Below, one piece after another: positions 12,915 to 22,485 of a DNA stretch of 64,000 nucleotides. The notes under the pieces are model-generated. The model had not been told where the DNA came from. It searched no databases and worked only from the letters and a program-made list of their open reading frames with translations. Each line of letters opens with the position of its first letter. Positions within the stretch are counted from its first letter, which is position 1. This DNA is from Nymphaea colorata (lineage: Eukaryota > Streptophyta > Magnoliopsida > Nymphaeales > Nymphaeaceae): contig NC_045140.1 of NCBI RefSeq assembly GCF_008831285.2, forward strand, positions 5,809,528-5,873,527. The letters are read 5' to 3'. A program made the translations under genes and the position numbers.

Positions 12915-13201
12915 AATAGCTAATTTAGGCAGCTTCTCTAAGCAAAAAAGGTTGGGATATAATATATTGGTTAATCTGGTTTAACATCCTAACCCTGCAA
13001 ACAAAACATTCTATTCCAGACTCTACATGGGCCACTTCAGACCAACTTCAGTGGGCATACCATATGCTTCCTACCAAGAAGCATGGGTGGCATACTTTAC
13101 CCACTGATTATGTTTATACACAAAAATTGGATTTGAGGAAAAAAGAAAGAAAGTATACACGTTTTGCTTCTGGGAAGAGAAAAAAAAAACAGCCACTACA
13201 T
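10740..13201. other. Intergenic DNA, no supported gene
   Basis: Open frames around 11344-11940 on both strands lack recognisable domains. A 21-bp tandem duplication lies near 11620-11661. A purine-rich, G-tract-containing stretch lies at 12464-12517 and a (CA)n run at 12874-12910. Confidence 0.45.
12874..12910. repeat. (CA)n microsatellite
   Basis: About 18 CA units on the plus strand. Confidence 0.9.
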
Positions 13202-13522
13202 TCATCGCCATTCACTCCCCTCCATTGCCTGCCAAAATAGGGGATCCTTAGCGGTCACCAGTAAGATTGCCAAGGTCGTGCATTTCCCCTCCAGCTGATT
13301 GGCTGAAAGAATCAAGTCCTCTGCAGTCGTTAAAACACCATATTTAGGGCACAATTCATGCAAAATGCCCAAGAACATTATAGAAGAAACCACAGAGAAG
13401 TTACAATTTAGGTGCCTATCACGATGCGCCCTAACAGATATGACTAAACTCACAAGATCTGACATTTCTGTAAAGCTTCCATTTTGAGAAGCCCTGATAT
13501 AATCAACCAAGGAATGTTTCAC
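13202..13522 (-). CDS. Candidate 3'-terminal exon, function unknown
   Basis: This minus-strand open frame ends in TGA at its low-coordinate end. It is preceded at its high end by a plausible splice acceptor (TTGGTTCAG, then GTGAAACATTCC). It would encode about 106 residues beginning VKHSLVDYIRASQNGSF, with a helical, Leu/Val-rich centre and no transmembrane signal or motif that I recognise. Codon use is balanced, unlike the low-complexity frames nearby. If real, it is the last exon of a gene whose upstream exons should lie at higher coordinates, where the transposon stack at 13.86-17.86 kb now sits. I did not find a matching upstream exon. It may be a gene remnant. The other reading is a chance open frame. 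Confidence 0.35.
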   Translation of the reverse strand: MKHSLVDYIRASQNGSFTEMSDLVSLVISVRAHRDRHLNCNFSVVSSIMFLGILHELCPKYGVLTTAEDLILSANQLEGKCTTLAILLVTAKDPLFWQAMEGSEWR

Positions 13523-13904
13523 CTGAACCAAGATGCGTAACTAATGAGATAAACAACAAAATAGACTTGCTTAAATTTTCAAGCCTGATGACACGGTTAC
13601 CATACACAATGCAGCAAATGACTCTGAAGTTCTGTCCGATAAATCATACAAGCTGCACTTGATAGTTGATAGTTACATAAAAGCCATCACAAGCGGCAAT
13701 GTAAGTTGCCATAGCAAGTTACCGGGAAGATCCAGTTGACTACTATTTTACATATACATACTGTCCCTGGGCATGATACAAATTATGTACCTTTAGCCAC
13801 AACCGTTTAAAGGTTGATAGCATTTACCTGAATGTTTGAGAACATGTACAACTGATAAGCAATTGCAGAGCCAGAAATTTAATTGAGGGTGGGAAACATG
13901 TAAT

Positions 13905-14334
13905 CTATGTCACATAGGTACTGGTACGGAGCATTCAAAAAAACTTGGGTATATATAACAAAAAGTAAGAATTCAAACAAACAAAACAACACATTCATGA
14001 TTCAACATCTATAGATTATGAAGAAAAAACTAATCAACAAAGTATGAAAAAGCCAAACATACTAAAAATCCAAAATATATTAGCTTTACTGATCGTCATT
14101 TTAGAATAACTTAAGTACCTAACATATTAAGTATGAAAAACATATTAGTACACTAACAATATTCCATATAAATTTAAAAGAAAAACAACACAATGTATCA
14201 ATATACCTTCTAAATAAAACTCTCGTCATAAATATCATATTGCTTATAAGTTATCTATGTCACATAGGTACAGGTGAGGGTACAAACCATTTTTCAAAAA
14301 ACTTAAAACTTGGGTATGGGGGTATGGCTCTATA

Positions 14335-14369
<35 letters not shown>

Positions 14370-15462
14370 CAAAAATAAGAATTCACACAAACAAATCAAC
14401 ACATTCACGATTCAAAATGAATAGATTATAAAGAAGAAACTAATGAACAAAATATGAAAGTAACAAAACATACTAAAAATCCAAAATAAAAAAAAAAGAA
14501 AACTCTAATTTTTGGACAGAAATTGACTTGGTCAACATTGATCGAGTCCAAAAAGACAGATACGGTCCTGGGTACGTTGACTGTACTAGGCATCGCTTTG
14601 ACTGTGCCCGAGACATACCCACGGGCATACGGGTCCGTACCGCTATGCCTGTATGGTAGAGGTAGTACTGCTCCATAAAAGTAGTACCCATGTGACATAG
14701 TAAGTCATAAAGAACTAGACAAGTAAATCAAGATATACAAAAAATAAAAGCACTAACAGTATACAATAGTAACAACATGGAAAGCATATAAATTTAAAAG
14801 AAAAAAAAGTAAATTCTTCAAAAGATATAACCAATCATTAAAACTGAAGAATGCAGAAAAATCACAGACTCATAGTCAATGTGGAAGCTACAACAAGAAA
14901 AAGAAGTAAACAATAATATTAAGTATTAAGCATTAAGAATAACACATAGAAGAACAAAATACAAAGAAGTAAACATTACATGTCACATGCAGGGCATAGA
15001 AGAAGGGCAGATGACTCCACACGAGTTGCCCGATAGTAGGAGGGTTTGACGGAAGAAAAACAATGCTCACAAATTCCCAAACGCTTCCAGCAACCTTCAA
15101 GTTGATGCCTACCAGTTATTTCGCCGGAGATATCATTGTTTGCTGGAAAACTGCAGCAACCTTCATAACAGCAGACTGACGCATAGTCACACGTAGAGCA
15201 GTCAACTCTGTTGAGGCTTTTGTGTTTAACCATGTATATATGCAGCAAGAAAGAAAGAAAGAAAGCCCTAATTTTTGGGCTGAAAAGGACATGGCCAATT
15301 TTGACGAGTCCAAAAATGTATGGGTACAGTCATAGGTGACCACACCCACTATGAGATGACTGGTGTTCAACCTGCATCCAAGGCCTTACTAGTACCCGTA
15401 CTTGTGTCATACCCAAACAGATATTGGTATGGTGCTTGGACAACAATACCCATGTGACATAG
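13905..15462. mobile_element. Non-autonomous hAT element, 1.56 kb
   Basis: The termini are CTATGTCACATAGGTAC on the left and ACCCATGTGACATAG on the right, imperfect inverted repeats. A perfect 8-bp duplication CATGTAAT lies at 13897-13904 and 15463-15470. No transposase was found. Two minus-strand frames near 14976-15370 give Cys-rich products that match no hAT domain I know. The element sits in the MITE at 13860-17855 and has itself received a 446-bp relative. Removing that relative leaves about 1.1 kb. Confidence 0.85.
14255..14700. mobile_element. hAT MITE nested in its own family, 446 bp
   Basis: It has the same termini as the surrounding element (CTATGTCACATAGGTAC and GTACCCATGTGACATAG). 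It is flanked by TAAGTTAT (14247-14254) and TAAGTCAT (14701-14708), 7/8 identical. Subterminal sequence, such as the run from AACAAAAATAAGAATTC to the TACTAAAAATCCAAAATA motif, is also shared with the host element at 13950-14080. It contains a (TG)n(TA)n microsatellite near 14336-14368. Confidence 0.85.
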
Positions 15463-15478
15463 CATGTAATTAGTAGTT

Positions 15479-15508
15479 GAGGAGGGGGTGGGTTGGGGGA
15501 GGAAGGGG
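15479..15508 (+). other. Potential G-quadruplex motif
   Basis: G-tracts of 5, 3, 5 and 4 are joined by loops of 1, 2 and 5 nt, the tightest such cluster in the window. It lies in the remaining arm of the host MITE, between the hAT and gypsy insertions. Confidence 0.5.
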
Positions 15509-15560
15509 ACTCATATCTATAACAAAATCACCTACCCTTCCTAGCCTACATGTGCCTCCA

Positions 15561-15815
15561 TGGTAGAGGCCCACACTTTCGGGTGATGTCCAACCAAAGA
15601 AGCAAATGATAATGGTTTTTTATGGTATTGACTCCAAGAAGTTAGTCGGTGCTGCCATGGATGGAGACTAATGCATGTGTTTTTGTTAGGCAAAGAGAGA
15701 ATGGAAAAAAAAAAAAACCGAGAGGGACAAAAAAATTTGGGAAAAAGAGTAAATGAGGGAGAGAAAGATAGATAGAATCATGGAAAGCGGAATCGGGTAA
15801 GGAAAAATGGCGGAT

Positions 15816-15861
<46 letters not shown>

Positions 15862-16131
15862 TTATCCAAGTAATGGCAATCACCTACAAAAGAAAATTTT
15901 GACTGCCCATCTGCACAATTAAAGAGCCTATTTATAGAGTCCTACAGGCTACAACCGACCCAACCCAAACCCAAAATAACCACACGGCTCATCCTAATCG
16001 AAAACTACCTGTACAAATATTCTTGGCCATACATGTATTTCTGAGCCAAATGTAGTTAACCACCCAGATTGCCTTGATCCTTAGCTTCTCCCATTGCTAA
16101 CATCAACAAGCCCAAAATTAGGACAGTCTCA
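15561..16131 (-). repeat. 3' LTR of the gypsy-type element
   Basis: About 570 bp, colinear with 17317-17844. Shared blocks include the GGTGCTGCCATGGA motif, the (GA)n tract, ACATGTATTTCTGA and GATTGCTAACATCAAC-like sequence. It is longer than its partner because of an expanded (GA)n run (15828-15858) and small indels. Divergence is visible throughout, so the insertion is old. Confidence 0.75.
15828..15858. repeat. (GA)n microsatellite in LTR
   Basis: About 15 GA units. The matching position of the other LTR (near 17560-17573) has only about 7 units, so the array expanded after insertion. Confidence 0.85.
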
Positions 16132-16639
16132 GATCCACCGTTGCTTGTAGAAGGTCTTGGGCTCAAGACGGGTCAATAAGCTCTCCTCTTGTGTATGGTA
16201 TATAGTGCTACCAATTGCATGTTGTAGTTGTACCACCCGGGTCCCATACCCAAAAAGGCTCATCTTTCTTGGGATCTAGTTTGGCTTAGAATACCACCTC
16301 CACTTTCATATCAAATCCAACACAGCTCTCCATTAGGCTCTCCAATATTTGGAGGTAAAGGAGGCACATTCAAGTTAGTGCTTGCTGCTTTTATCCCCAG
16401 ATACTTTTTTCCCCACTTGAGACTAGTTGTAGGACTTTTGGTCTCCACTTCTATTGTCATTATCCTATGCAATGCCTTCTTTCAAACCTCTCGCGCTGGT
16501 CATGGAATGGAAAATACTATCTGTCTTAGGTGGCTCCTCAGACTCCACTTTCCGGTCATTAGCTCCATTCTCGCTGCTACTAAGTGGCTTTTTCGTTGCA
16601 AGGAGCCTCTTATTTCTTTTTTTCAATATTGGTCCCATT

Positions 16640-17290
16640 TAAAGCAGTGTCTGGGTCCTTAGGCTCATGTAGTTGGAGCTCCAGCCGAAGCCCTTCTTTT
16701 AGGCCACCAATAAAGGTGGCCATCAAAGCCTTAGACAGCCATTGATCCATAAAACTAAGATTCTTTAAAAAGCAAGAATCACCAAACCATGCTTCAATGT
16801 AGTCCTCTAAGATCGTCCATCAATTTCATCATGGCATGAGCTTAACTACACATACCATCACATAGTATGCCCATCAAAATGCAAGCTAGCAAGAGGTACC
16901 TTTTGATCCTCTAGCACATGTTAACACGTGAAGAATTGTCAAGCCTTGAAAAGCCACTGTCGCACGTTGCTGCTTTCAAATTTTGGAAAGTCCATCTTCA
17001 CTCTTTCCTCGGACTCCTGCTGATCATGGTCTTGGCAGCATTGACCACCTTCATTATTGGCCTCTCCTTCAATGTAAGCTGATCCTTCATCTTCCGTAGA
17101 TGGGCTTTTCTTTTTTTTGCAAGCTCATGGACCTGTGCCTTGCTTCTCCCAAGATGCTGGTTCAACTCTATCAAGTTAACCTGAAGCTGCCTCATAGCTT
17201 CGATCAAAGTAGCCATGGAGACGTCTTCGTTGGAGTCTTGAGGTCCAAGTTTCTGGGGCGGAACCATAAAGGGTTGGTTTTTGCAACCAT
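16640..17290 (-). pseudogene. Gypsy gag polyprotein remnant
   Basis: Minus-strand frames read a start-like MVPPQKLGPQDSNEDV, a helical segment (ATLIEAMRQLQVNLIELN), then DFPKFESSNVRQWLFKA. Further on comes FIGGLKEGLRLELQLHEPKD. The last two are typical of the Retrotrans_gag capsid family, where the W-F motif and the F-I-x-G-L-K motif are conserved. Several in-frame stops and at least two frameshifts lie between them, for example directly after WLFKA. It is not translatable as one protein. No zinc knuckle or downstream pol was found. Confidence 0.7.
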
Positions 17291-17299
17291 AGTCAAAGA

Positions 17300-17312
17300 G
17301 ACTCTGCCACCA
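17300..17312 (-). other. Probable primer-binding site (initiator Met tRNA type)
   Basis: The minus strand reads TGGTGGCAGAGTC four bases inside the 5' LTR. The usual plant initiator-Met site is TGGTATCAGAGCC-like, so the match is close but has three substitutions. It fixes the element's orientation as minus. Confidence 0.6.
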
Positions 17313-17316
17313 CAAA

Positions 17317-17844
17317 TGGTAGAGGTCTGCCCTAGGATTTGGGTGATGTCCGACCGAAGAAGTAAATGACAATGGTTCTTGATGGTGTTCCCCCAAAGAA
17401 ATCAGTCGGTGCTGCCATGGACACTAATGTATGTAATTTTGTCAAGAGAGAATGAAAAAACAAAAGGGAAGACCGGAGGAGAGGGAAAGAGAAATTAGGG
17501 AAGTGAGTAAATGATGGAGCGAAAGAGAATGAAAATTGGGTAAGGAAAAGTGGTGGGTAGAGAGAGAGAGAGAGTTTTATTCAAATGGCCGCAATGACCT
17601 AAAAAAAAATTCAGACTGCTCATCTGCACAATTAAAGAGCTTATTTATAGGCTCCTACAACTGACCTAAGACCAAAACAAGCATATAGGTAATCCTAATC
17701 CAAAATTGTCTGTAAAAACATTCTTGGGCCAGACATGTATTTCTGACATGGTTAAATTCCAAATGTAGTTAACCATCCTAATCACCTTGATTATTAGCTT
17801 CTATGATTGCTAACATCAACTGGACCAAAATAAGGATGGTCTCA
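17317..17844 (-). repeat. 5' LTR of the gypsy-type element
   Basis: About 530 bp, partner of 15561-16131. In element orientation it precedes the primer-binding site and gag. Confidence 0.75.
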
Positions 17845-17863
17845 CTCTGCCACTGCTGCTAAG

Positions 17864-19121
17864 CACCTTTGGGGTTGAAAATTTTCACACCAGGAAGAAG
17901 AGAGACACTTATACCCATAGAGTATTTCTACTCCCCATCTCCAATGGATGGTTCTTAACAGCTGAACCTTTATAACAAGAGCTGTTCAAGAGTGAGACCT
18001 AGCAACTAGCATGTACTGTTACCTCCCCAGCCAACACGAGCCTGGCATTAAACTAAACCTTTGCTCACATAAAGACCAGGTAAAGAGAACCTTTTTTCCT
18101 TCTTAAACTTTTCAACTTTGTGTGCAGAAGAGAATATCAGAGCTAAACTTATCATTTCTAAAATGTCAGCCGAGCTGAACATTGCAAATAATCAGGGTTA
18201 GTTGGCTGTCCAAAACAGAAACTGCTTTTTTAGACAGCTGTCATGCAAAAGCCCATTTGCTTGAGCTCTGCCAGTTTTATCTTAGTGGACAGGCACAGAC
18301 AAAAAGAGCAAGGGCATCAGGATCACACGTGAAAGTGGTCTAAGTCTTAGTCAAGCAAACTCATGCTTCCTTCAATGCAAATGCCCAATTTTCATGTCTT
18401 CTAACTAACTTTTAATCTACACGGATTAGCTAAAACCTCCAAAATTTTATGTTAAACAAAAAGATCATATCATTGTTGACACAAACAAGTGTACATAACT
18501 GCGTCATACTGAACAAATTGATGTTTGATAGTTGACACAACCCAAGATTTATTTGCCACAAAGATGGATACATGCACAAGCTACTTACAAGCTAAGTTGG
18601 GAAAACTGAAAGACGGGCATGGGTTAGTCTATGCTTTAAAAAGACTAACTGAAGTAGTCCGTCTGAGTCTGTCCAAATTGATTGATCAAAATAAAATCAA
18701 CAATGACATATGAAAACACATTTGAATTTTGAAATGCCAAAAAGTAATAAAATATAAAATATCATTGTGAATTAAGTAAATCATACAGTTACAGTTTCAT
18801 AAACATTATATTACAAAAATTTGAATTCATGACAACAAAGCTACACACACGCATACCTGTGCACATAATTATAACTTGGGTCCTGGAGACTTGGAGGCCA
18901 CCGATTACTCAGTAGAGAAGCAACCTGAGCCTACCAATGACTACTTGGATCAACTAGTTGCTAGTTTGAAAACAGGTTAAAGGTGACATCCATCTTAAAC
19001 CATCTAGAATTTTAATTTTGAAATTTCAAGTGACCATCTTATATATGGAGGATCATGAGGGTGAAATTTCTAAAACAAGATTATATAGCAATAAGACATT
19101 TAAAGAGTTCAGAGGCACATA
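17864..19121. other. Intergenic DNA downstream of the uS5m gene
   Basis: No gene is supported. Because the ribosomal gene is on the minus strand, its 3' untranslated region and polyadenylation site should fall within roughly 18.8-19.12 kb. No canonical AATAAA on the minus strand stands out there. Confidence 0.5.
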
Positions 19122-22100
19122 CTAAAGCAAATATTTCTCAACAACTGTTCGACCAAACTTCTCCTGGACATCCTTTGGAGTTTCAATCTGCACCAGGGCA
19201 AAGGTGGCATCACATTCAAATTAAGATCATTGAAAGAAATGGTAGTACCATGATGAAATGAGAACTTGGACTTACAGCATTAAGAGCTTTGAAGACCGCT
19301 TTGACAGTGTTATGTGGATTTCTGGAACCAATAACCTGTTAACAAGAAAAATACTTGGCAAATCAAACCAAAAATTGATAGAATTATGCATTGTTTGAAC
19401 TCAAGACCATTCCCCAGAAAAAGCTTCTACATGCATCCATATGCAATTAGTAACCCGGCCTAACATTACTTACCTTTGATTTGACATTCTTATAACCAGC
19501 CAGATGTAGGATAGTTTCTACTGTCCTGCCTGCCTTCATTCCAGTAGTTGTTGGAGCAGGCCACAAGTAGATCTGCAAGAGAGGTTAACAACCAGTAAAT
19601 AAGATTCTTTGTCAAATGACTATATGGATTGAGACAGTAACAATACAAACCTTGGTCTTCTTATAGTTTGTCTGGATGGCATGTGGAATTGTATGATCCT
19701 CATACCTTTCTACGTAATGGAGATTCTGGAAGCATTTTTCATACGCCTGGAAGAAGAAAATAAGAAATCACTAGTTCACCAAGGTTTTGAATCTTGATAA
19801 CCAAGAATGCCCAAGCACAAGGCTGGTGAACAAGAAGCTATTAGAAGGAAACAGAACCTATAAATTGGTTAAGGCATTATTATGTATATGCCACAAAAAC
19901 CAGATGTTAGACTTTATGTGTACAATCTAGCAACTATGGCAGACACTGTCTGCACATATAGACAAATAAAGCAACATGGTATCAATATTCAAAATCTAAA
20001 ATGAACATAATAGCAGGAAAAAAATACAATCATAAGTTTTTCCCAATTTTAGAGAGATAACTGATACCCAAAACATGAACCAGAGATACTTCCCTGCAGT
20101 GATACGCTAGAGAGAACATGCAAATGGATGAGATACTAAAAATCACAAGTAACATAAATGCACAGTCATGCACAAAAATTTTTGAGAAAACAGTTTCCAT
20201 ATATAGATGAAAGAGGGATTCTTGAAGAATTAATGTCCTTTGACATTTCTTCCACCTTATAATCAATCTTAAACATAGTTCCAGTAGAATTTATCTAAAA
20301 TTAATTAATATGGTCATATAAAGAGCAATATTAGTTGGTTTTTCCAGTTTGATCCATATCATATTTAAACCTGTTGATCTCTCTCTTTCATTCTATCTCT
20401 CTCTATTGCCCTCTCTCTCTTGATCTACCTCCGTCTCTCCTTCTCTATTTGCTGCCCTCTATCTTACTTGATCTCCCACCCTCCCACCCTCTCTTAATCT
20501 ACCTCCCTCTCTCTCTCTCTCTCCATCTCTCTCTGTCTATACTCTATAAATTCTCAAAGTATTTAGTTTTCTTCCTATTAATTGAAGTTTGACTAAAAAC
20601 TCGGTGCAAATTTATTTCTATGATAGTATGAATTTATGAAATCAATTTGCCTGTAATTTGTGTGCGTTCATACTCATATTTGGACTTTGGCTATATGCAT
20701 ATCGATCAGGCGACATTCTCTTCAAATCGCTCCATTCATCAATTAAATTCAAGCCCAATAAGATACCTGATTGGTGAAACTTAGCTCATGCAGAGAAAAA
20801 AATTGAAAAAGAGAGCAAATTAGCAACTATCTCTAGAAATACTTTGGCTCCTGATCAACCATGTGAAACCCGAAACAACAAGAGGCCATCGCCACCAAAT
20901 GAAACTTCACCTTTTCCTTCTAAGTTAAATCACATTAATTTGCCATTAAGCAGAAAGCTCTCAATGTTATTTAAATGCACCATTAAAAAAACATATATCG
21001 TTCAAAGAAATGGGTACATTTTTCTATTTGGATACCGAAGGAAATACACTTCAAATTTTCTGACTGTGTTCAGCCATACTAACAGTACTTTGGCCCCAGC
21101 ATATTGGGGCGAAAACATCCAGATAAGTGAAAACCAGAAGGAAATTAGCAGTGAAGCTAATAGTAAAAGAGAGCTCTAATCAATACCTTCTGAAGAGCAA
21201 TTGGAACTGCAGGACCTTTTGCTTTAGCAAAGCCAATAACCCCATGATAGTTACCACAAGCTAATAAAGCAGTATACTTTATTACTTGCCCTCCCTTAAA
21301 AAGGTGAAAATAAGAAACTTAGAATCCTATAAGTGAAGATAATAGCCAAATGAAGTCCAAATCAATATGGAGAGCAATGACAAACCTTTGTCACTTTGCA
21401 CGTCCGGTTAACATCTATCAGCTTGACATCAAATCCCTGAAAGCAATGACGAAAATGCTAAGCATGATAATACTTGCATCATATGACATTCACAATGCAG
21501 TCTAGATAATGAAAGGTATATGCAATGCCATCTGATATATGTTTGATGGATTCATGGGCAGCTCACAGTAGATTGAATAGCATTTCGATCCCAGAAAAAT
21601 TCTTTAAGCAGTAAGACATAGATATAGTTAGAATGTAAATAAGCTTTATCTATCTGAAAATTGTTACCTATAACTTAATGAATAAAGGCCACAGAAGTCC
21701 TTTGCTACACTAACCATTACTACAATTGGGTACTCAGGCTTCTACCTAAACAAAAACAACCAGTGGTGATGACAATGATGACACTGACAAGTGAACATGT
21801 AAAATATTTAAAAGAAAATCAATCAACATAGTGAACATGAATAGGCATTCCCCCAGACTGAGGGTTAATCTAAAGAAATAAAGGGATGACCTTGTTTGAC
21901 ATCATTTATGAAAGTCAATTGAGAAGTCCAAGACATGTGAAATACATTTTCTGCAAAATTTAGCTACTATTCAATGTAGCAACATTAAATTTGTGTTCTT
22001 CCCTCATCAGATAACATGATTGCCCTAATGGTAAAAGAAAGCATGCATTACAAATTTGAGCATGTCCTGAATGAGAAGTCCAAGACATGTGAAATACATT

Positions 22101-22447
22101 TTCTGCAAAATTTGGCTACTATTCAATGTAGCAACATGAAATTTTTGTTCTTCCTTCATCAGATAACATGATTGCCCTAATGGTAAAAGAAAGCATTCAT
22201 TACAAATTTGAGCATGCCCTGAATGAGAAGTCCAAGACATGTGAAATACATTTTCTGCAAAATTTGGTTACTATTCAATGTAGCAACATGAAATTTTTGT
22301 TCTTCCCTCAGATCAGATAACATGATTGCCCTAATGATAAAAGAAAGCATGCATTACAAATTTGAGCATGTCCTGAAGAAAATAAAATATATATATATAT
22401 ATACATATATATGTATATATACATATATATATATGTATATATACATA

Positions 22448-22485
<38 letters not shown>

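Larger units (their letters stand above)
15561..17844 (-). mobile_element. Gag-only Ty3/gypsy-type LTR element, degenerate
   Basis: Two diverged direct repeats, 15561-16131 and 17317-17844, flank about 1.2 kb. On the minus strand each starts TGAGAC and ends CTACCA, matching the TG...CA rule. Just inside the 5' LTR is a primer-binding site close to the initiator-Met tRNA type. The interior encodes only a broken gag. Protease, reverse transcriptase and integrase are absent, so this is an internally deleted or non-autonomous derivative. The 5-bp flanks are CTCCA and CTCTG, readable as one CTCCG target that decayed differently on each side. Confidence 0.75.
13860..17855. mobile_element. hAT-type MITE split by nested insertions
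   Basis: The left end CAATTGCAGAGCCAG and the right end CTCTGCCACTG are inverted relatives of the local CAGTGGCGGAGCC MITE termini. The outer flanks are CTGATAAG (13852-13859) and CTGCTAAG (17856-17863), a 7/8 match for an 8-bp duplication. After removal of the hAT element at 13905-15462 (with one copy of its duplication) and the gypsy element at 15561-17844, about 140 bp of MITE remains, the normal size for this family here. The MITE therefore predates both insertions. Confidence 0.7.
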
